Shown: positions 1 through 7,000 of the stretch, piece after piece
Layout: every line of letters begins with the position of its first letter
How positions within the stretch are numbered: position 1 is the stretch's first letter
Source of the DNA: Phycisphaerales bacterium
GTDB lineage: Bacteria > Planctomycetota > Phycisphaerae > Sedimentisphaerales > Anaerohalosphaeraceae
Assembly (NCBI GenBank): GCA_003152975.1
Contig: PMBP01000486.1
Coordinates: 2,553 to 13,515, forward strand
Reading direction: 5' to 3'
DNA: 10,963 nucleotides
Translations under genes and position numbers: made by a program
Notes under the pieces: generated by a model
The model's database searches: none
Told to the model about the DNA's origin: nothing
The model's input: the letters and a program-made list of their open reading frames with translations, nothing else

Positions 1-1
1 G

Positions 2-715
2 GAGTTGTTCAATGATCCCCGCAACGGAAATCTGGGCGGAGTGAAGATTCGCAGTTGGTTCAAGCTGGATACCGGTTCGCGCGGACAAGGTGTTTCGTTT
101 CCCGCACGGATGGAATCCGGCGATAGTTTGTTTGCGGAGAAAACCTTTGGGCAGGGATTTGTCATCGAGTGCGCGACGGCCTGCGACACCGACTGGAGCA
201 ACCTGCCCCTGCGGCCGGCTTACTTGCCCTTGATACAGCAGCTTGTCACCTATCTGGCCTCGACGGTGTACCCGCCGCGCAATGTCTCGGTCGGCGACAC
301 CCTTGCGGCTCTGGTGCCCGGCTCGCTGGCGGGGCAGGCAGCGATTCTGACGGGTCCGGACGGTCGGCGGCACGAATTGAAGATCATTCCGCGAGAACAA
401 TATGGATTGGCGGAATTCCGCGAAACGGACCGGCCCGGGTTATACGCAATGGAAGTTCCGCCGTCGGAGATAATTCACTTCGTGGTCAATCCCCTGGCGG
501 CTGAATCGGATCTGCAATCGGTCGGCGAGGACGAATACCGATCGATGGGACAATCCTTTGGGATTGCGGCCCTCGCCAGCGGACAGGAATACCAGAATCT
601 TACGCAGCAGCGGCGATTCGGGCAGGAGATCTGGAAGTCGCTGCTGGTGGGGGTCTTGGCGTTGGTGTTGCTGGAGATTCTCGTGCAACAGGTCTTTGCG
701 AGGGCTGGCCGATGA
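2..715 (+). CDS. BatA-like membrane protein, C-terminal part (5' end outside window)
   Basis: This is the last 237 residues of a larger protein. The reading frame is open to the left edge, so the TTG at 5 is an internal Leu codon and not a start. The visible part has an extracytoplasmic region containing the stretch DTDWSNLPLRPAYLPLIQQL (about residues 62-81), followed by beta-rich sequence and an ESDL element near residue 168. It ends in one hydrophobic helix (about 214-232, bases 639-697) and a short basic tail (ARAGR). From family knowledge, this ending is typical of planctomycete proteins with a BatA N-terminal double membrane segment and a VWA-like domain; those parts would lie upstream of the window. 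The gene overlaps the next one by four bases (ATGA), so the two are probably translationally coupled. The likely role is a membrane-anchored partner of the downstream VWA protein. The family call is fairly firm; the function is not known. Confidence 0.88.
   Translation, partial: ELFNDPRNGNLGGVKIRSWFKLDTGSRGQGVSFPARMESGDSLFAEKTFGQGFVIECATACDTDWSNLPLRPAYLPLIQQLVTYLASTVYPPRNVSVGDTLAALVPGSLAGQAAILTGPDGRRHELKIIPREQYGLAEFRETDRPGLYAMEVPPSEIIHFVVNPLAAESDLQSVGEDEYRSMGQSFGIAALASGQEYQNLTQQRRFGQEIWKSLLVGVLALVLLEILVQQVFARAGR
700..704 (+). promoter_or_regulatory. Ribosome binding site GAGGG inside the upstream gene
   Basis: GAGGG lies 7 bases before ATG 712, within the last codons of the BatA-like gene. 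It supports 712 as the start of the VWA/PA14 protein and fits translational coupling through the ATGA overlap. Confidence 0.6.
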
Positions 716-3700
716 CGCAGCTTCGGTTTGTCGGCGATTGGAATGTATGGCTGGTGGCGCTATCAGCGGTTGGGTTGGCGGCGCTGGCGTGGATGCTGTA
801 TCGCCGCGAGACGCGAAATCGTTCGGGGTGGGTGTATCGCTTGTTGCCGATCCTGCGGGCGGCGGTTGTTGCGTTGCTGATGTTCACGCTGGCTGGACCT
901 GTCCTGCATCATCGTTGGATCGAGGGGCAATTGGCCAAGATCCTGCTGTGCGTCGATGGATCCCAGAGCATGACCGTGGCGGATCCGGCAATGGAGCCGG
1001 GACGCAAGATTCTGCTGGCAGTCCGATTGGGAATGCTGGACGAGCAAGTCCTGCCGAAGGATATTCTTGGGGCGCGGCAGGCCCTGCAACGGGCCGAGTC
1101 GATCCGGATTCCAGCGGGAGCCGAGGCCCCACAGATCACCGAAGCGGCGGCCGCAGCCGTCAAAGAGGTCGAGGCCGCATACGAACAGATGGACAAGGGA
1201 CCGTGGTCGGCCAACCTGTTTCGCGTGGAGAAAAAAGGCGAGATTTTGTATGAATATTGGGAGAATACTCAGGGGGCCAATCTCGATTCCTTGAAAAACA
1301 TCAAGGGGTATCCGGATTCTCCGTCAGGATCGGCAACCCTCCAGAGTTTTGACGGCCGGATAAACTGGAAGGACAATTATATCGCGAGGATTCGAGGATA
1401 TCTTTATCCGCCGGCCAGCGGGAACTACACCTTCTGGATTCAAAGCGACGACGGCAGCCGGCTATACCTGAGTAGTAACGAGGATCCGGCGGGAAAACAA
1501 CTGATCGCAACGGTTTCCAACTATGTTCCCCGCGGGCAATGGGAACAGAGCCCGGAACAGAAATCCAAGCCGATTGCGCTAACGGCCGGACAGCGGTACT
1601 ACATTGAGGCCATTCAGGCGGAGGGCAGTGGCGACGATTTTGTCGCGGTCGGATGGCAACTCCCCGACGGGCGAATGGAGCGGCCGATCGCGGGGCAGTG
1701 GCTGGCCTCGGTCAGCAAGAATACGCAAGCAGCCGCCAATCGCATGCAGATTCTCGAATCGTTCCGGCGGGAACTGGTGGAGGAGGCCCGCAAGATTCGA
1801 TCTTTGGCCGGGCAGCAGGATATTTCCGCCGGATGGGCCGCATGGATGCGAGCGGTGAAGGGCTGGGGGGAGCAATTGGACAAGGCCTTTGACCGTTGGG
1901 CCGTGCAGTTGATGCAGACGCCAGCCGAGGCCGTGGCGCGGGCCATGAAACAACTCGATTCGATGAGCCGGTTGGAACGGATCGAAGCGATGCTCAGAGA
2001 CGGCGAAGAACCCTTGCCGCAGCGGCTTGCCCGGCAACACCAGGTCCGGCTGGCGCGGTTCGGGGACCGGGAGATGGAAACGATCTTCGAAGGCGGTACC
2101 TATACGACGGAAACGGATCCGGCCTGGGCGGGCGGGATCGTGCCGCAGCAGGCCAGCCCGGCGAGCAACCTGGGCCTGGGAATTCAGGCGGCCATCGCCG
2201 AGGCCCAGGTCGCCGGCAAGACCAAGTCCGGCGAGAATAGTCGCAACCGGCTGGCTGTGGTGATGTTCACGGATGGTCGGCACAACTTCGGAACCAGTCC
2301 GGTGAATCTGGCTAAAATATGCATGGGACTGGGCATCCCTGTGTATCCGATCGCAGTCGGCGGCCGCAATGATCCTGTGGATGCGGCGATCCTGGCGGCG
2401 GATGCGCCGACGCTGGTTTTTCACAAAGACCGGGTCAAAGGACGGCTGGCAATCCAGGATCGTTTACCGGCGGGGAAGAATTTTACCGTTCGGATCACGG
2501 ACGGCACGACGACGCTGTGGGAAAAGCAACTAAACACCGAGGGCAGCGGCCGACGGATGATTGATTTTGATTTTCCGATCGAGGAGTATCTGGCCAAGCA
2601 ACTGGCGGACAAGCAGCGAGAACTGGCCTACCAGAGCTATCCACTGTCTCTGGAGGCGCAGCTTGCGGGACTGGAAGGCGACACTATCGAGGCAAACAAT
2701 CGCCTGCCCTTTTTCTCGCGGGCAATCTTCCAGCATCATCGAGTCTTGATCATTGACGGCACTCCACGGTGGGAATATCGATACCTGCGCAATCTCTTCG
2801 GGCGGGATGAGAAGTGGGAGGTCTGCGGGGTGTTGCCTGATTTATCCCCAACGAATTCCGGACTCCGCCGCGGAAAGGGTGACGAGCTGTTTCCCGACAG
2901 CCGCGAAGACCTGCTGGGGTACGATCTGATCATCCTCGGCGATTTTCCGGCGCGGATGCTCAAGAATGAAGAATGGGAATGGATTCGGGATGCGGTCCGC
3001 AACCGCGGGACGGGGCTGATTCTGATCGATGGGATGCGCAAACATTTGCAGGAATACGGCTCAACGCCGTTGGCGGAGCTGATCCCGGTGCAGTGGACAG
3101 ACGCCGAAGGGATCACCAATCCCCAGACACTGCGGCTGACGGAAAAGGGAATCCTGCGACTGACCGACTACGGCGTCGAGACAACGGCACTGGCGCTGGG
3201 CAGCGGCGACAAGAGCAATACGCAGGTGTGGGAGTCGTTGTTGCCGCCGCACTGGCTGGCAGCGGTCACGCCGCTAGCGGGAACCGAGGTTCTTGTGGAA
3301 GCGGTGCTGGGGAAAGGGACGGCCCCGGCGATCGCGTGGAGGCGGTACGGCACAGGCAAGGTGTTGTACATGGCGATCGACGAGACCTGGCGGTGGCGGT
3401 ATCGGGTGGCGGATGAATATCATATCCGATACTGGAACCAAGTGGGCAACCTGATGATGGCGCGACCGTTTGCGGTGCGCGACCGGTTTGCCAGCATCGA
3501 TGCCGGCGAGTTGGTCTATGCCCCGGGGCAATCGGCGGACCTGCGGGTCCAACTGCGAAATCCGGATGGGAAAACGGTAACGGATGTGGATGCAAAGGCC
3601 CATATCCTGCGGGATGGTGTTCGCATTGCGTCGGTCCCGTTGGAGGCCAATGTCGAAACCGGCGAATATCGCGGCAAAACGGCGGCATTGCCGGAGGGAA

Positions 3701-4026
3701 GCTACACAGTCAAGGTCGAGGCGGTGGGGTACCCGGACGACCAGATGATCGCGGAGGGCCGATTCTTTGTGCGGATGCCGGCGGTCGGGGAGATGGCCCA
3801 GACGGCCTGCGACGAATCGCTCCTGGGCGAGATCGCACAGGCCAGCGGAGGACGGATGATCCGGGAGGAAGACAGCCGTCAACTGGAGGAAATCCTGCGG
3901 CCGCTCAGCGAAGGCAAGGTTGTCGAGAATGAAACGGCCCTGTGGCAAAGCTCTGTGTGGTTTGCGGCGATAGTTTTGCTGCTGACTGCGGAATGGATAT
4001 TGCGTAAGCGATCCGGTATGCTGTAA
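712..4026 (+). CDS. VWA / PA14 / glutamine amidotransferase-like membrane protein
   Basis: A membrane-anchored extracytoplasmic protein of 1104 residues. Two membrane segments (about 11-30 and 44-65) flank a basic loop (RRETRNRSGW), which puts the bulk outside by the positive-inside rule; a third segment (about 1077-1096) precedes RKRSGML. The VWA domain begins at about 76 with the MIDAS motif DGSQS (D82, S84, S86) and resumes at about 480-560, with S485 where a Thr is usual and D521 in FTDGRHNFG. Between the halves sit a PA14 domain (about 177-332, with DNYIARIRGYLYPPASGNYTF-type core and the SDDGSRLYL strand) and a helical stretch (335-450). Residues 675-915 resemble a class I glutamine amidotransferase fold, ending in the family-typical YGTGKVLYMAIDETWRWRY, but no catalytic Cys follows the LILIDG strand (769-774). 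An Ig-like domain (about 930-1020) follows. The expected role is metal-dependent protein or glycan binding at the envelope, not amidotransfer. The domain calls are firm; the substrate is unknown. Confidence 0.95.
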   Translation: MTQLRFVGDWNVWLVALSAVGLAALAWMLYRRETRNRSGWVYRLLPILRAAVVALLMFTLAGPVLHHRWIEGQLAKILLCVDGSQSMTVADPAMEPGRKILLAVRLGMLDEQVLPKDILGARQALQRAESIRIPAGAEAPQITEAAAAAVKEVEAAYEQMDKGPWSANLFRVEKKGEILYEYWENTQGANLDSLKNIKGYPDSPSGSATLQSFDGRINWKDNYIARIRGYLYPPASGNYTFWIQSDDGSRLYLSSNEDPAGKQLIATVSNYVPRGQWEQSPEQKSKPIALTAGQRYYIEAIQAEGSGDDFVAVGWQLPDGRMERPIAGQWLASVSKNTQAAANRMQILESFRRELVEEARKIRSLAGQQDISAGWAAWMRAVKGWGEQLDKAFDRWAVQLMQTPAEAVARAMKQLDSMSRLERIEAMLRDGEEPLPQRLARQHQVRLARFGDREMETIFEGGTYTTETDPAWAGGIVPQQASPASNLGLGIQAAIAEAQVAGKTKSGENSRNRLAVVMFTDGRHNFGTSPVNLAKICMGLGIPVYPIAVGGRNDPVDAAILAADAPTLVFHKDRVKGRLAIQDRLPAGKNFTVRITDGTTTLWEKQLNTEGSGRRMIDFDFPIEEYLAKQLADKQRELAYQSYPLSLEAQLAGLEGDTIEANNRLPFFSRAIFQHHRVLIIDGTPRWEYRYLRNLFGRDEKWEVCGVLPDLSPTNSGLRRGKGDELFPDSREDLLGYDLIILGDFPARMLKNEEWEWIRDAVRNRGTGLILIDGMRKHLQEYGSTPLAELIPVQWTDAEGITNPQTLRLTEKGILRLTDYGVETTALALGSGDKSNTQVWESLLPPHWLAAVTPLAGTEVLVEAVLGKGTAPAIAWRRYGTGKVLYMAIDETWRWRYRVADEYHIRYWNQVGNLMMARPFAVRDRFASIDAGELVYAPGQSADLRVQLRNPDGKTVTDVDAKAHILRDGVRIASVPLEANVETGEYRGKTAALPEGSYTVKVEAVGYPDDQMIAEGRFFVRMPAVGEMAQTACDESLLGEIAQASGGRMIREEDSRQLEEILRPLSEGKVVENETALWQSSVWFAAIVLLLTAEWILRKRSGML

Positions 4027-4029
4027 GAG
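4025..4029 (+). promoter_or_regulatory. Weak ribosome binding site AAGAG deciding the start of the giant gene
   Basis: AAGAG overlaps the stop codon of the preceding gene and lies 8 bases before ATG 4038. The alternative start GTG 4029 sits inside this motif and has no purine-rich site upstream, so 4038 is preferred. ATG 4041 is also possible. The choice changes the protein by only one to four residues. Confidence 0.45.
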
Positions 4030-4037
4030 TGAACAAT

Positions 4038-7000
4038 ATGATGGATACAGGTCTGAACCCACAAATCCGGCAGAAGCTGGAGGCATTCGGGCAGCGGCGA
4101 CGGCGGCTGATCCTAATTCGTGGGGCATGCGCGGCGGTGGCAACGACCATCGCGGCGATGTCGGTGGTGGCGGCGGTTGATTGGACAATGGTGCTGCCGG
4201 ATTCGGCCCGGCTGGCCGTCAGCGGTGCGGCCTACGCAGCGGTGTTGGTGGTGGTGTATGGAACCTGCCTGCGATGGATACTGCATCGGTCAGACCTGCG
4301 GGACCTGGCCCGAATGCTGGAACAACGCCGGAAGGAATTTCACGAGGAGGTCCTTTCGGCGGTGGAACTCGGGCAGGATGCCAAGAGGGCAAACTGGGAT
4401 TCGGTCGAATTTCGCCAGGCCGTACAGGAGACGGTTGGACGGCTGGTGGAACGATACCCGATGGAGATCCTGCTGCCGGGACGGCTCGTGCGGCGATGGG
4501 TTGTCTTGGCCGCGATTGTGTTCGCCGCGGCGATGGCGATGATGTTGTCGCCGAATCCGGCCTATCGCAAGCTGATGCTGCGGGCGATGATACCGACGGC
4601 CAATCTGGCCCGCGCGTCGGAGGTGCGGATATGGATCGTCGAGCCGGCGTATCCCGAGGGGCTGGCCCCGCGGGGGGACCCGTTGACCATTGTTGCGGAG
4701 ATTTCAGATCCTCAGGCCCAACAAATCCAGATCGAGTCGTTTGACGATCCACAGCAGCGAACGACGCTGTCCATGGAGCCGACAGGACAAGGTCGATTTC
4801 GAACGACACTGGTGGCAGCGAAGGATTGGCTGACATACCGGGTCTATGCGGGAAAGGCCTCGACACGATATTACACGATCGAGACTCGGAGACGGCCGCA
4901 TGTGGTGAAATTCACCAAGAGCTTTCGCTATCCGGAGTACAGTCGATTGCCGGAGCGGACGGTTGTCGAGGAAAACGGCGACCTGCGGGCGCTGCAGGGA
5001 ACAGTGGTCACGCTGGAGATGGAAACGGATCAGCCGGTTGAGTCGGGACAGATCCGGATCCAGCAGGAAAAGGAAAAAGAGCCGACGATCCTGGAGACGC
5101 CGACAGCAGGACCGACTCTGCTTCGGGGCCAAATCACTCTCAATGAATCCGGGACTTATCGAGTCCATCTGATCGGCCGGGAAACGAGGTTCGACAATCC
5201 GTTTGCGCCGAATTACGAGTTGAAGGCCGAGCCGGACCTGGTCCCTCGTGTGACGCTCGAACGGCCGGGCAAGGACGCGATCGTGCCATCGGACGAGTTG
5301 ATTGCGCTTTCGGGGAAGGCACAGGATGATCTGGGACTGCGCGAGGTTCGCCAGCAGGTTCGCGTCAATGGCGGGCCGTGGGAGGAGAAGGTACTGGCCA
5401 GCGATCCGGGGAAGGAGACAGCCGTACAGCGGAGCTGGGATCTGCTGGAGTTGCGGCTGCGGCCGGGAGACCAGGTCGCGACACGATTGACAGCCACGGA
5501 CCTGAAGGGCAACATCGGGGAATCACCTGTGGTGAATTTGACAATCAGCTCGCCGGGATTTTCGGCCCAGCGGACCGAACAGATGCAGGCGGGGAAAAAT
5601 TTGCGTCTTGCCCTGGAACAGTTGCGGCAGGAAGAACGGTTGTTGTACCAGGCCGTGCAGAATTTCCAGGAGCATGTACGGAATCAATCCCAAGATCTGG
5701 CCGGGCAGCAACAGAAGCGATCGATGATCACGCCGGCCGCCGAGCGGGTCGAACAGCAGGCCGAAGCGGCGTGGGCCGCCATTCAGGAGGCGATTCGCCA
5801 AGCCCAGGGGCGGCGGGAAAGCGAAAATCTGTCCCTGCTGGGGCGGATGCTCAGTCGAAACCGGCATCATGCTCTGGCAAGAATTCACGGAGTGCTTGCG
5901 TCGCTTCCATCGGCTGAACCGATCAAGCCCGAAAAAGTGGATTCTCTGCGAGAGGCGGCAGATACGCTGCATTGGCAAACCGAGCAAATGGTCAACAATT
6001 CCCGGGAGATGCTGGCCGAACGCGAAAGCGAAATCATTCTCGGCGAAGTCGAACGGCTGATGGCCAATCAAATCCAGATGATCGAGCAGGCCCGATCGGC
6101 CAAAGCCAGCCCCGAGGAGACGGTTCGTCAGTCAGCCCAACGACGATTACTGCGACAACAACAGGCCGCCATGCAGGAACAGCAGGTCGTCGAGGAGATG
6201 CTGGCCGAGATGCCCAAGGATATGGAAAACCGCTTCACCCAGCAGGCCAGGGATTTGCAGGAGAAACTGCAGAAAAAGCGGACGGGTCTTGAAGAAGCCC
6301 TCAAAGGCAATCCGGGATACGACCCCCTGCTGCAACGAGCCGACGAGATGCAGAATACCTTCCGCGAGGTGAAAGGATCGGTTTCGGATCTGCGATGGAA
6401 TCTTTCACAAAAGGCCCAAAATCATCGCGAAGAGCTTCGCAATTCGCTGTCCCGGACCATCGATGAGGTTTCGCAGGCCAAGTGGAAGACCGAGGAACTG
6501 GCCAATCGACGGCAACAGGCGGACCGTGCGCGACTGGCGGCCAATCCCGATGTGGCGCAGATCAATAAAAGACAGGAAGAAGCCCAAAAAGCCGAGACGG
6601 AATCAAATACCCGCTGGACTTCGGCCATCGGTCAGTTAAAGGACCGTGCCAAGATCGACGAACTTCGGCCCGACGCGCAGTATCAGTTCTCCTCAGATGC
6701 GGCCAACACAGCACTGGCAATGGAGACGCTGGAGACGACGACGATCGACACCGAGCGGACCCAGAAGGCGGCCGAAGCACTGAACCAAATCGAGCGGGCG
6801 TTTCGAATCCTGGAGGCAGGCAACACCGTCGCGGCGGCCAAGTCGTCGCTGGATACGATGCGTAATCGGGAGCAATGGGATTCGCCGCGCGGAAGCCGGT
6901 CGCAGGGAACCAGCATGGACTGGGAGGACTGGAGCAAGCTACTTGGCCGCTGGAACGATCCAATCCGCGAGGCATTCGCCAGGGAAATCCATCAACCGTA

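Noticed and set aside
5..715. TTG at 5 as the true start of the first gene
   Set aside because: The frame is open to the left edge and the visible part matches only the C-terminal part of the family, so the gene is truncated by the window.
3274..4188. 304-codon frame on the minus strand spanning the junction of the VWA and giant genes
   Set aside because: It is Pro/Arg/His-rich with no recognisable motif, and lies opposite two well-supported genes.
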